Positions 1 to 7,782 of a DNA stretch of 64,000 nucleotides are shown in pieces. Both the position numbers and the translations under genes were made by a program. The DNA is from Halorubrum cibi (GTDB lineage: Archaea > Halobacteriota > Halobacteria > Halobacteriales > Haloferacaceae). The DNA is taken from positions 81,182 to 145,181 of the forward strand of contig NZ_FXTD01000009.1 of assembly GCF_900182635.1 (NCBI RefSeq). The letters are read 5' to 3'. Below the pieces are notes generated by a model. The model was not told the DNA's origin and did not search any database. It saw nothing but the letters and a program-made list of their open reading frames with translations. Each line of letters starts with the position of its first letter. The stretch's first letter is position 1.

Positions 1-923
1 GACCCGTGAGACGTACTGGTGCGTCTGTTGGGATCGAACAGTCCGTCGACCTCGGCGTCCGGGATCCGTGGGTTCGCGTCGCTGACGTCGATCTCGACCC
101 TGCCCGTGTTCGGGGAGGGGCCGATCTCGACCGTCACGCTGGGCGTGGACGTCTCCGCGTGAACGATCGCGTTCTCGAGGGCGTGTGAGATCGCGTACTC
201 GAAGGCCCTGTCGACGTGGATCCACATCGGGCTCCGATCGATCAGCGTGAGATCCGCCGACGGGTACTTCGCGGCGGTCGATTCGATGACGGCCTCCGTC
301 GCGGCTCCCGCGTGACGGTACTCGCGGTTCGCCTCGGAGTCCTCGACGGCGTGCTGGAGTTGCTTGACCGCGTCCGCGAGCCCGCCGACGCTCGCCGCCC
401 GCGAGGCGACGGTCTCGGCCGCGTCACGGACGGTCGGCGCGTCCGACTCCTCCCGGATACGCTCGCTATAGCCGACGAGGGCGGTCACGTCGTTCCGGAG
501 GTTGTGTCGCAGGACGCGCCAGAGTAGCTCCTCGCGATGGGTCGTCTCGTAGTGATCAGTGATGTCGCGTACCTCCGCGCGAACGCAGTCGGCACCGCCG
601 ACTCCCGCCGGTGAGAGATGGAACTGAACCCAGACCAACTCGCCGCTCGCACGCTTGACCCGCCACCGGAATTGACGTGTCTCGCCCTCCGCAGCCGCAC
701 GAAGTCGCTCGATGAATCCCGACTCGGAGTACGAGTAGGTGTTCGCGGTGTAGCGGTTCGGCGTGATCTCACACAGGGTCGGGACCGGGTATCCGAGAAC
801 AGACGACAGCCGATCGTTCGCGTCGAGCAGCTTCCCGGAGACCGAGTCGTACAGTCCGATCCCGACGTGAAGCGTTTCGTACTCCGGCGGCAGTTCGGTG
901 GCCGTGTCGATCTCCGACGCCAT
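1..923 (-). CDS. Sensor histidine kinase with PAS domain (3' end cut by window edge)
   Basis: Two-component sensor that would autophosphorylate on histidine. The frame runs from an ATG at 921-923 to the window edge without a stop, so about 307 residues are visible and the C-terminus is missing. Residues about 15-120 look like a PAS domain ('GIGLYDSVSGKLLDAND', then a PAC-like 'WVQFHLSPAG'). The phosphoacceptor box 'LRHNLRND' places the histidine at H140, and an ATPase N-box 'HALENAIVH' has its asparagine at N251. No membrane segment is seen, so it is probably cytoplasmic. The ligand is unknown. It is divergent from the hydrolase that starts at 1076. Confidence 0.85.
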   Translation of the reverse strand, partial: MASEIDTATELPPEYETLHVGIGLYDSVSGKLLDANDRLSSVLGYPVPTLCEITPNRYTANTYSYSESGFIERLRAAAEGETRQFRWRVKRASGELVWVQFHLSPAGVGGADCVRAEVRDITDHYETTHREELLWRVLRHNLRNDVTALVGYSERIREESDAPTVRDAAETVASRAASVGGLADAVKQLQHAVEDSEANREYRHAGAATEAVIESTAAKYPSADLTLIDRSPMWIHVDRAFEYAISHALENAIVHAETSTPSVTVEIGPSPNTGRVEIDVSDANPRIPDAEVDGLFDPNRRTSTSHG

Positions 924-1046
924 TCGTTGTCGGCGATTCGAACGAACGATAGATAACGGCTCCTAAGAGCGGTACGTACCGCTCCGTATCGCTCCCGAGC
1001 CGATTCACGACGGTTCCGGGCGCGATTCCACGCCGCCGCCCGAGGG

Positions 1047-1054
1047 GTTTTAGG
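1047..1054 (+). promoter_or_regulatory. TATA-like box for the aspartoacylase-family gene
   Basis: GTTTTAGG is centred about 26 nt before the ATG at 1076. This is the spacing expected for a leaderless haloarchaeal transcript and supports that start codon. Confidence 0.5.
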
Positions 1055-1075
1055 ATCGTCGTGTGACTCGATCAC

Positions 1076-2140
1076 ATGAACGACTCGCGTGCCGAGCCGG
1101 AGCCGTTCCGCTACGACGCCGAGGTCGACCCGGGTGAGAAGCGTCACGTCCGCTACGGAGTCGGCGAGACTTACCTCGGCGATCCGATCCGGATCCCCGT
1201 CACCGTGATCAACGGCGAGGGCGGCGGCCCGACCGTGTTCTTCAGCGCCGGGATCCACGGCGACGAGCTCAACGGCGTCAAGGTCGTCCAGGAGATAGCC
1301 GACCGGTACGAGCCGGGCGAACTCCACGGGACGCTCGTCTGTCTCCACGCGTGTAACGTCCCGGCCTTCGAGGCCCAACAGCGGTACACGCCGATCTACG
1401 ACCAGGACATGAACCGGTCGTTCCCCGGCAGGGAGGGCGCGAACACGACCGAGCGGATGGCTCACGAGATCTACCGCCGGTTCGTCTCGCCGTGTGACCT
1501 CGGGCTCGACTTCCACACGTCGACCCGGAATCGGACGACGATCTATCACGCGCGCGCCGACCTCGAGGACCCCGACGTCTCGCGGCTCGCCCGCGCGTTC
1601 GCCACCAACGTGGTCCTCTACGGCGAGGGCGACGCGGGCTCGCTACGGTCCGTGGCGACCGCCGACGGGATCCCGACGGTCACCGTCGAGATGGGGCGGG
1701 CACACCGATTCCAGCGCACTCTGATCGAGAAGGCCTTGGAGGGCGTCGAGAGCGTCCTCGCGGAGTACGGCGTCCTCCCGGACGAGCCGGTCCACTGGCC
1801 GGGGTGGTACGAATCGACCGCCGCCGACGCCACCAAGCGGTGGCTCCGCGCCGACGCCGGCGGGCTCGTCGAGATGGAGTGGGGGCCGTACCCGCTCGTC
1901 CACGAGGACGACCCGATATGTACGGTGACGAACCACTTCAAGACCGAGGAGCGCGTCGTCCGCGCGCCCTTCGACGGGCTGATCCTCGGGGCGTTAGAGA
2001 ACCCCGTGGCGGCACCCGGCCACCCCCTCTGTCACCTCCTCGGGTTGGACCGCGAGACGAAACGCGAGATCGAACGGGAGATCGACCGCGGGGAGTTCGA
2101 CGGCTACCGCGCCCACGGCGACGCCTGGGCGGACGACTAG
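1076..2140 (+). CDS. Succinylglutamate desuccinylase/aspartoacylase family zinc hydrolase
   Basis: A 354-residue M14-like carboxypeptidase-fold amidohydrolase, probably cytoplasmic. Zinc ligands are visible as 'GIHGDEL' (H61, E64) and 'DFHTS' (H147). 'NRSFPG' (113-118) is the substrate carboxylate loop and E205 in 'VTVEMG' is the likely catalytic glutamate. The C-terminal third resembles the beta-rich lid of this family. Family members remove acyl groups from N-acyl amino acids, but many archaeal members have no assigned substrate, and no neighbouring arginine catabolic genes point to one here. The start is supported by the TATA-like box 26 nt upstream. Confidence 0.88.
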   Translation: MNDSRAEPEPFRYDAEVDPGEKRHVRYGVGETYLGDPIRIPVTVINGEGGGPTVFFSAGIHGDELNGVKVVQEIADRYEPGELHGTLVCLHACNVPAFEAQQRYTPIYDQDMNRSFPGREGANTTERMAHEIYRRFVSPCDLGLDFHTSTRNRTTIYHARADLEDPDVSRLARAFATNVVLYGEGDAGSLRSVATADGIPTVTVEMGRAHRFQRTLIEKALEGVESVLAEYGVLPDEPVHWPGWYESTAADATKRWLRADAGGLVEMEWGPYPLVHEDDPICTVTNHFKTEERVVRAPFDGLILGALENPVAAPGHPLCHLLGLDRETKREIEREIDRGEFDGYRAHGDAWADD

Positions 2141-2194
2141 GAGAGGCGACGATGGGATCCGCCGGACGTTCTCGCGGTTGATACCCACGGGCGT

Positions 2195-2205
2195 GGGTTT
2201 AACCC
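2195..2205 (+). promoter_or_regulatory. TATA-like box for the ABC cassette
   Basis: GGGTTTAACCC, a palindromic TATA-like element, is centred 28 nt before the ATG at 2228. It is the likely promoter of the three-gene ABC operon. Confidence 0.5.
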
Positions 2206-2227
2206 GGCCCCCGCCGGACCCGAGCCC

Positions 2228-3253
2228 ATGATAGAGGTCGCGGGCCTCGAGAAGACCTACGGCGGGTTCTCGGCGGTCGTCGACAGCACCTTCTCGGTCG
2301 AGGACGGCGAGGTGTTCGGGATCGTCGGTCCGAACGGCGCCGGCAAGACGACGACGCTGAAGATGCTTTCGGGGCTGATAGAACCCACCTCCGGCGAGGC
2401 TCGCGTCGCCGGATACGACTCCACCGAGTCGGCGATGCGCCACCACCTCGGATTCCTTCCGGAGGAGTCGCCGCTGTACGAGGAGATGACGGCGACGTCG
2501 TACCTCCAGTTCTTCGCCGACCTCTACGAGGTTCCCCGGTCGGTCGCCGACGAGCGGATCGAGCGCGCGCTCGACCGGCTCGACCTCGACCACCGCGACC
2601 GCCGGCTCGGCGACGTCTCGAAGGGGATGAAACGGAAGGTTGCCATCGCGCGGTCGCTGGTGAACGACCCCGACGTGTTGGTGTACGACGAGCCCGCCTC
2701 CGGGCTCGATCCGGTGACGACGAACTCGGTGCTGGAGTTCACCCGCGAACTCAGGGAGGCGGGGAAGACCGTCGTGTTCTCGGCGCACAACCTGTATCAC
2801 GTCGAGTCGGTCTGCGACCGCGTCGTCATCATGAACGAGGGGCGGATCGTCGCCCGCGGCACCGTCGACGGGATCCGCGAGCGACACGGCGAGACGACCT
2901 ACCACGTGTACACCGACGTGCCGCCGGAGGTCGGCTCGGGAGCGACCGCCGTCGACGCGAACGCGATCGGGGACGCCGAGGAGGTCGGCGACCGCTACCG
3001 CACGGTCGTGCCGTCGATGGACGCGGTCGAGCGGGTTCGGGAGATCGTCTCGGACGCCGGCGGAACCGTGGTGGACATCCGCACCCGGGAGCCGAGCCTC
3101 GAGGACGTGTTCCTCGACATCGTGGGTCGACCGATGCCCGGTCGCCGTGGCGGCGCGGAGAGCGACGGAGCCGACCGCGACGCCGCGTCGCCCGAGGGCG
3201 GCGACCGAGGTCCCGACGACCGGACGGAGGCGGCACCGAGCGAGGGGACCTGA
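2228..3253 (+). CDS. ABC transporter ATP-binding protein (ABC-2 type)
   Basis: ATPase of an ABC-2 type exporter. Walker A 'GPNGAGKT' lies at residues 34-41, the signature 'SKGMK' at 131-135, Walker B 'LVYDE' at 151-155, and a D-loop 'SGLDP' follows. After the nucleotide-binding domain there is a DrrA/NatA-like C-terminal domain (about 210-290) and an acidic, disordered tail. The stop codon directly abuts the GTG start of the first permease gene at 3254, and a second permease follows, so the three form one operon. The substrate is unknown. Closest functional relatives are Na+/drug or lantibiotic-type exporters, but nothing here fixes that. Confidence 0.93.
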   Translation: MIEVAGLEKTYGGFSAVVDSTFSVEDGEVFGIVGPNGAGKTTTLKMLSGLIEPTSGEARVAGYDSTESAMRHHLGFLPEESPLYEEMTATSYLQFFADLYEVPRSVADERIERALDRLDLDHRDRRLGDVSKGMKRKVAIARSLVNDPDVLVYDEPASGLDPVTTNSVLEFTRELREAGKTVVFSAHNLYHVESVCDRVVIMNEGRIVARGTVDGIRERHGETTYHVYTDVPPEVGSGATAVDANAIGDAEEVGDRYRTVVPSMDAVERVREIVSDAGGTVVDIRTREPSLEDVFLDIVGRPMPGRRGGAESDGADRDAASPEGGDRGPDDRTEAAPSEGT

Positions 3254-5392
3254 GTGATCCGCCGCGCGGATCGGGCGGTTCGGCGGGTCACGCGTCGATC
3301 CCGGCGCGTCGTTCGGGTCGCCAGGTGGGAGGCGTCGCGGGCGACGGGCGAAGTCGACCGCCGGACCGTGCTGGTCGCTCTGTCGCTCCTCGCCGTCGCC
3401 GGCGGCGTCCTCGGCGCGGGTGCGGCGACCGACGCCGTGGGACTCGACGTGGACCGGGACGTCTACCGAGTCGGCGTCGACCCGGCGTCGCCGTACGCGG
3501 ACGCGGTCGAGTCGGAGCCCGCCCTGACCGCCGTACCGATCGAGGAGGCGAGGCTCGGAACGACGGCGGACCTGATCGTTCGGGGAGTGCGAGGCGGCGG
3601 AGGCGACTTGGCCGACGATCCGGCAGACGTCTTCGTCCGCGCGGTCGACACGCCGAAAGGCGAGGCGGCCGCCGCGTCGTTCCGGGAGGCGGTCGACGCC
3701 CACAACGAGCGGTTGATGGCCGCGGAGCCGAACGAGACCGCCGCGTTTCCGGTCGTCGTCACGCTCCGATACGCGAGCCGCGGATCGGCACTCGACGAGG
3801 GGTCGACCTTCGGCGACGCCTCGACGACCGGTGACGGTGGAAGCGGTGACGGTGGGAGCGGTGACACCGGAACCGCGGGCGACGACGGGAGTGGGGACGG
3901 CGGGAGCGGAGACGGAGGCGACGACGAAAGCGGTGGAAGCGAGGCCGCCGCCGGCGACGGTTCCGGAACCGGGGGCGGATCGGAATCGGATGACTCGGAC
4001 AGGGAAGGGGACGCGGACGGCGACGGAGACGCGAACGCAGGCGAAGACGCGAGCGAGGGTGACGGGTCGGGTGGAGGCGGCGGGTGGTGGCCCTTCGGCG
4101 GCGACGACGAATCCGGCGGCCTCGCCGTCCCCTCGATCGGCGGCGGGGCGTTCGGCGCCGACTCGACCGGGTCGCCCGGATCGATCACGCCGCCGTTCCC
4201 GTTCGCGTCGCTCGTGTTGGCGTTCGCGTTCCTCGTCCCGATGAACTTCCTCGCGCAGGCGTACGGTTCGTCGGTGCTCGAGGAACGGACCAATCGGCGG
4301 GGCGAACCGCTGCTCGTCACCCCGCTGTCGCCGACCGAGATCGTCGCGGGCAAGACGCTTCCCTACGTCGCGGTCGCTGTCGCGGTCACCTCCCTCATCG
4401 CCCTCGCCGTCGGCGGCGGCGCGGTCTCCGTGCTCGCGGTCCTCCCGATCGCGGCGACGTTCCTCGCCGCCACCTTCGTCGGCGCGGTGTTCGCGCGGTC
4501 GTTCAAGGAGCTCACCTTCGTCACGGTCGCGGTGAGCGTCCTCCTCACCTCCTACGCGTTCGTGCCCGCGATCTTCACGAACGTCACGCCCGTCGCGCTG
4601 ATCTCGCCGCTCACGCTCGTCGTCTTCGACCTTCAGGGGGAGGCGGTCTCGATCGGGGAGTTCCTGTTCGCGACGGGGCCGACCGCGATCGCCGCCACCC
4701 TTCTCTTCGGGCTCGGACTCGGCGTCTACCGCGAGGAGGACCTCTTCACCCAGAAGCCGGTGACGCGCAAGTTCCTCGACGCGCTCGCGGTCCGGCTCTC
4801 GGCGGTCGGCGAGGGCGTCCACGAGTCGCCGCCGACGGGGATCGCGGCCCGGATCCCGGGCCGGGCGCGCGGACTCGTCGCGGTCGCGTTCCTCACGGCG
4901 TGTACGATCCCGTTCGTCTTCGTCGCGGAGTTGCTCGCGGTCGCGATCCTGTTCGCGCTGCCCGTCACCGTCTCGATCCCCGTCCTGCTCGTCGTCATCG
5001 CGTTCATCGAGGAGCTCGCCAAGAGCGTCCACCTCTACGCCGGGTTCGAACGCGGCGTCCTCGCGCGGACCGACCGGGTCGCGCTCGCGGTCGGGCTCGC
5101 CTCCGGGCTCGGCTTCTTCCTCGCGGAGAAGGCGACCGCGGTCGTCCAGGCGGTCGGGCTCACGGAGCTGTACGTCGGCCGGGCCGCCTTCGGCTCCGTC
5201 GCGGGCGTCTCGGGGCTCTCCCCGCTCCTCCTCGCCGGGCTCTTCCTCGCGCCGCTCGCGCTCCACGGGGCCACGGCGACGCTGTCGGCCGTCGGCGCGC
5301 GGCGGGACCGGACGAAGTACGCCCTCGCGCTCGCGGCCGCGACGCTGCTTCACGCCGCGTACAACTTCGGGGTGGTGAGCCTCCATGGGTAG
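3254..5392 (+). CDS. ABC-2 type permease fused to a PrsW-like intramembrane protease domain
   Basis: A 712-residue membrane protein starting with GTG directly after the ATPase stop. Residues 1-180 contain one membrane anchor and an exported-looking region. Residues about 190-290 are a Gly/Asp/Ser-rich low-complexity linker. From about 310 to 500 there are several hydrophobic helices and the segment 'ERTNRRGEPLLVTPLSPTEIVAGK', typical of ABC-2 permeases. Residues 530-712 resemble the PrsW/CPBP class of membrane proteases: 'FIEELAK' (E586, E587, K590), 'LAEKA' (E625), H671 and 'HAAYN' (H700, N704). Known PrsW proteins cleave anti-sigma factors. Here the domain may process a cargo or partner, which is inference. 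Its stop overlaps the next permease by 8 nt. Confidence 0.8.
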   Translation: MIRRADRAVRRVTRRSRRVVRVARWEASRATGEVDRRTVLVALSLLAVAGGVLGAGAATDAVGLDVDRDVYRVGVDPASPYADAVESEPALTAVPIEEARLGTTADLIVRGVRGGGGDLADDPADVFVRAVDTPKGEAAAASFREAVDAHNERLMAAEPNETAAFPVVVTLRYASRGSALDEGSTFGDASTTGDGGSGDGGSGDTGTAGDDGSGDGGSGDGGDDESGGSEAAAGDGSGTGGGSESDDSDREGDADGDGDANAGEDASEGDGSGGGGGWWPFGGDDESGGLAVPSIGGGAFGADSTGSPGSITPPFPFASLVLAFAFLVPMNFLAQAYGSSVLEERTNRRGEPLLVTPLSPTEIVAGKTLPYVAVAVAVTSLIALAVGGGAVSVLAVLPIAATFLAATFVGAVFARSFKELTFVTVAVSVLLTSYAFVPAIFTNVTPVALISPLTLVVFDLQGEAVSIGEFLFATGPTAIAATLLFGLGLGVYREEDLFTQKPVTRKFLDALAVRLSAVGEGVHESPPTGIAARIPGRARGLVAVAFLTACTIPFVFVAELLAVAILFALPVTVSIPVLLVVIAFIEELAKSVHLYAGFERGVLARTDRVALAVGLASGLGFFLAEKATAVVQAVGLTELYVGRAAFGSVAGVSGLSPLLLAGLFLAPLALHGATATLSAVGARRDRTKYALALAAATLLHAAYNFGVVSLHG

Positions 5393-6431
5393 CCGACTGA
5401 CGGTCGCGAAACGGGAGATCGCCGGGTTGCGGGCGGAGAAGACGATCCTGCTCGCGATCAGCATCCAGCTGTTCATCGCGGCGTTCTCCTCGTTCCTCGT
5501 CGTCGGGCTCGTCTCGATGTACGATCCCGGCGCGCTCGACGGTGCGGAGGTCGAGGTCGCGGCCGCCGGCGACGCGGTCGCGGACCTCGAACGCGCCGCC
5601 GCGGAGGTGCCGGGCGCGTCGGTGACGCCCTACGAGGACCCGGCCGCGGCGCGAACGGCCTTCGACCGCAACGCCGCCGACGCGGTGGCGATAGCGACTC
5701 GAGAGGACACGGGACGGATATCGGTCGCGGTGACCGCGCCCGACGCCACCGTCGAGACGACCGTGATCGTCGTCCAGCTTCGCGACCTGTTGCGCACCTA
5801 CGAGCGCGTCGAGCGCGTCGAGCGGGCGGAGTCGCTGAGTCGCCCGCCGCTCCCCGTGCCCGACTCGACCGGATCCAGCCCGTACTTCACGTTCACGTAC
5901 ACGGTGTTGATCCCCGTGTTGGTGTTCCTCCCCGTGTTCATCTCGGGGTCGCTCGTCGTCGACTCGATCACGGAGGAACTGGATCGGGGAACGCTCGAGC
6001 TACTGCGGGTCGCGCCGGTGACGATCGGAGAGATCGTCGACGGGAAGGCGCTCGCGGCGGTCGCGATCGCTCCCGGACAGGCCCTGCTCTGGCTCCTGCT
6101 TCTCGAACTCAACGGGACGCCGGTCGCCAACGTCCCGACGATCCTCCTCCTCATGACCGCGCTGACGACGCTCGTCGTCGGGGTCGCCGCCGGGATCGCG
6201 GCGGTCGCGCCCGACCGCCGGGCCGCGCAGTTCCTCTACTCGATCGCCGTGCTCGTGCTCTTCGGCGGCGCGAGCGCGATGGCGAGCGGCCCGACGAACG
6301 CGGTCGCGCGTCTCGCGATCGACAGCGCCGCCCCGGCGACGACGCTGACCGTCGCCATCTACGCCGCCCTCGCGGCCGTGGCGTACCTCGGAGTTCGGCG
6401 ATTCATCACCGAAAACGGGATCGGGGAGTGA
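5385..6431 (+). CDS. ABC-2 type transporter permease
   Basis: A 348-residue ABC-2 permease and second membrane half of the exporter. A first membrane helix at about 25-45 is followed by a large external domain (about 50-160) and then five or more helices from about 165 to the end. The hallmark stretch 'TEELDRGTLELLRVAPVTIGEIVDGKAL' (about 190-217) is the coupling region of NatB/DrrB-like permeases. It starts 8 nt inside the previous gene, which suggests translational coupling. It is probably a heterodimer partner of the PrsW-fused permease at 3254. Substrate unknown. Confidence 0.87.
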   Translation: MGSRLTVAKREIAGLRAEKTILLAISIQLFIAAFSSFLVVGLVSMYDPGALDGAEVEVAAAGDAVADLERAAAEVPGASVTPYEDPAAARTAFDRNAADAVAIATREDTGRISVAVTAPDATVETTVIVVQLRDLLRTYERVERVERAESLSRPPLPVPDSTGSSPYFTFTYTVLIPVLVFLPVFISGSLVVDSITEELDRGTLELLRVAPVTIGEIVDGKALAAVAIAPGQALLWLLLLELNGTPVANVPTILLLMTALTTLVVGVAAGIAAVAPDRRAAQFLYSIAVLVLFGGASAMASGPTNAVARLAIDSAAPATTLTVAIYAALAAVAYLGVRRFITENGIGE

Positions 6432-6434
6432 ACC

Positions 6435-6506
6435 GCGAGGCTGGGAGGCATGAAGTGCGGGAGTCCTCGCGGCCGGGGCGTTGGCGGTGTTCACTGCGTC
6501 AGCAAC
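6435..6506 (+). repeat. Degenerate copy A of a dispersed hairpin repeat
   Basis: A short, internally deleted copy. It keeps the boundary GAGGCTGGGAGGC, a 3' arm remnant CCTCGCG..CGGGGC.TTGG, and the other boundary GTTCAC.GCG.CAGCAAC, but has lost the 5' arm and loop. Fuller copies lie at 28291, 34276 and 41035. It begins four bases after the stop of the permease gene. Confidence 0.6.
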
Positions 6507-6534
6507 CAGGCAACACCACGTAATCCGAGGCGCT

Positions 6535-6580
6535 CGCTCCGCTCGTTGCGCGCGACCGGTAGGATTCGAACCGCTCCTGC
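6535..6580 (-). other. Degenerate tRNA T-arm/acceptor-like tail near tRNA-Leu
   Basis: On the minus strand GGTTCGAATCCTACC is followed by GGTCGCGCGCA and then AACGAGCGGAGCG. The T-loop motif is intact but no D-arm, anticodon arm or matching 5' acceptor strand is present, so it is not a tRNA gene. A similar GTCGCGCGCA tail occurs in the array behind tRNA-Gly at about 22380. Confidence 0.4.
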
Positions 6581-6625
6581 TCCCTCGCTCCAGCCGACTC
6601 GCTTCGCTCGTCGGCTTCCGTTCAG

Positions 6626-6710
6626 TGCGCGGGACCGGATTCGAACCGGCGGACCCCTACGGGATAGCGTCCTAAGCGCTACGCCTTTGGCCTGGCTCGG
6701 CAACCCGCGC
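6626..6710 (-). tRNA. tRNA-Leu (UAG)
   Basis: An 85-nt class II tRNA read on the minus strand. The acceptor strands GCGCGGG and CCCGCGC pair fully, with discriminator A. The anticodon loop carries TAG between GCGCT- and -ACGC-type stem strands. A long variable arm and the T-loop GGTTCGAATCC follow. CCA is not encoded, as is usual in many haloarchaeal tRNA genes. No intron is visible. Confidence 0.93.
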
Positions 6711-6818
6711 GCGCTAACCAGTAGGCGAAACCGATTCAAGAACCTGACGAACGCCAAGCCGACCCCGCCGAACGAGAACCGCGACCCCTTTTTGTACCTC
6801 GGCCGCCAACCACGAGGC

Positions 6819-7127
6819 ATGTACCGGGCGAGTGACCGCGTCGACAATGCCGAGTGGATCGACCGACTCGAGGACGCCTGCGCGACCCTCGATCTCGACG
6901 ACGACGCCTGCTCGACCGCGACCGATCTCTTCCTCTCGGAGATCCCCGACGAGGAGCGGTCGAAACCCGCCACCGCCGCCGCCAGCCTCTATGCCGCCGC
7001 GTTGATCCGCGGACAGGAGCGTACCCAGTCCGCCGTCGCCGACGCCATGGACGTCTCGCGGCTCTCCGTCCAACAGCGCTGGAAACCCCTCCTCGAGAAC
7101 GCCGGCTTCTCGCCGCCGACGTGGTGA
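6819..7127 (+). CDS. Small TFIIB cyclin-fold-like protein
   Basis: A 102-residue soluble protein consisting of a single cyclin-like repeat as found in archaeal TFB. Helices about 12-75 are followed by a helix-turn-helix-like segment 'TQSAVADAMDVSRLSVQQRW' near 75-95, which matches the DNA-contacting end of TFB repeats. There is no zinc ribbon, no B-finger and no second cyclin repeat, so it cannot act as a normal general factor. It may be a regulator or TFB antagonist, which is inference. The ATG at 6819 is chosen because a T-rich box (CCTTTTTG) lies about 28 nt upstream. Confidence 0.7.
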   Translation: MYRASDRVDNAEWIDRLEDACATLDLDDDACSTATDLFLSEIPDEERSKPATAAASLYAAALIRGQERTQSAVADAMDVSRLSVQQRWKPLLENAGFSPPTW

Positions 7128-7146
7128 TCCCATCGAAGGGAGAGGC

Positions 7147-7782
7147 TCACTTCGGCGTCGCCACGACCCCGAGGTGGTCCTCGTGGAACCGGTCGAGTCG
7201 CTCGGTCTCGAGCACCTCGTAGGTTTCCTCGAGTTCCGCGAGAACGTCGGTAAACACGTCGTCCGGCTCGGCGGTGACGTCCTCGCTGCGGGCCTTCACC
7301 GCCAGCAGCAGCCGCCCGTCGTCTTCGAGGAACCGGGCGTTCCGCGTCGCGACCGCGGCCTGCCCGCGGGTCGCGACGTCCTGAACGATCGCGTCGACGC
7401 CGCTCTCGACGACGTGGGCGTACGTCTCGGGCTTTCGGGCGTCCTTCAGGAGGGGGAACAGCCGGTCGCGGGCCTCGGCCACGTCGAGGAGGTCCCGCGT
7501 CGGACGCGGCGCGAACTCCACCGCGTACGTCGGCCCGGCGAAGTCGGCGACGTGGCTCGCGGTCGTCCCCGAGGCCGCCCCGAGGTACAACACGGTCTCG
7601 CCCCCGGAGAGCCCCGTGTCGAACCCGAGTTCGAACATCCCGCCGAGCTTCGAGCGCTCGGGGTCCCAGGCGCGCCACTCGCCGTCCGTCGGCTCGCCGT
7701 AGACCGGCGGGCCGCGCGTCGCCAGCCGCGTCCCGCCGTCGATCGCGCGGCGTTCGACGCCCGCGGGAAGCGAGTCACTCAT
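7147..7782 (-). CDS. flpA: Fibrillarin-like rRNA/tRNA 2'-O-methyltransferase
   Basis: Catalytic subunit of the archaeal C/D box small RNP, which methylates ribose 2'-hydroxyls of rRNA and tRNA at sites chosen by guide RNAs. At 211 residues it has the usual archaeal length. The SAM-binding motif 'VLYLGAASGTT' lies near residues 64-74, then 'VYAVEFAPR'-type motif II and 'DAIVQDVA' with the catalytic aspartate. The C-terminal 'LDRFHEDHLGVV' is diagnostic of fibrillarin. Its start overlaps the nop5 stop by 8 nt, so the two are co-transcribed and translated together. Confidence 0.96.
   Translation of the reverse strand: MSDSLPAGVERRAIDGGTRLATRGPPVYGEPTDGEWRAWDPERSKLGGMFELGFDTGLSGGETVLYLGAASGTTASHVADFAGPTYAVEFAPRPTRDLLDVAEARDRLFPLLKDARKPETYAHVVESGVDAIVQDVATRGQAAVATRNARFLEDDGRLLLAVKARSEDVTAEPDDVFTDVLAELEETYEVLETERLDRFHEDHLGVVATPK

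Noticed and set aside
1994..5476. Very long open frame antisense to the ABC cassette
   Set aside because: It is a GC-rich antisense frame with Arg/Asp/Glu-biased translation and no domains, whereas the plus strand carries complete, recognisable ABC genes.
6535..6580. Second tRNA gene beside tRNA-Leu
   Set aside because: Only a T-arm-like tail is present. There is no D-arm, anticodon arm or 5' acceptor strand.
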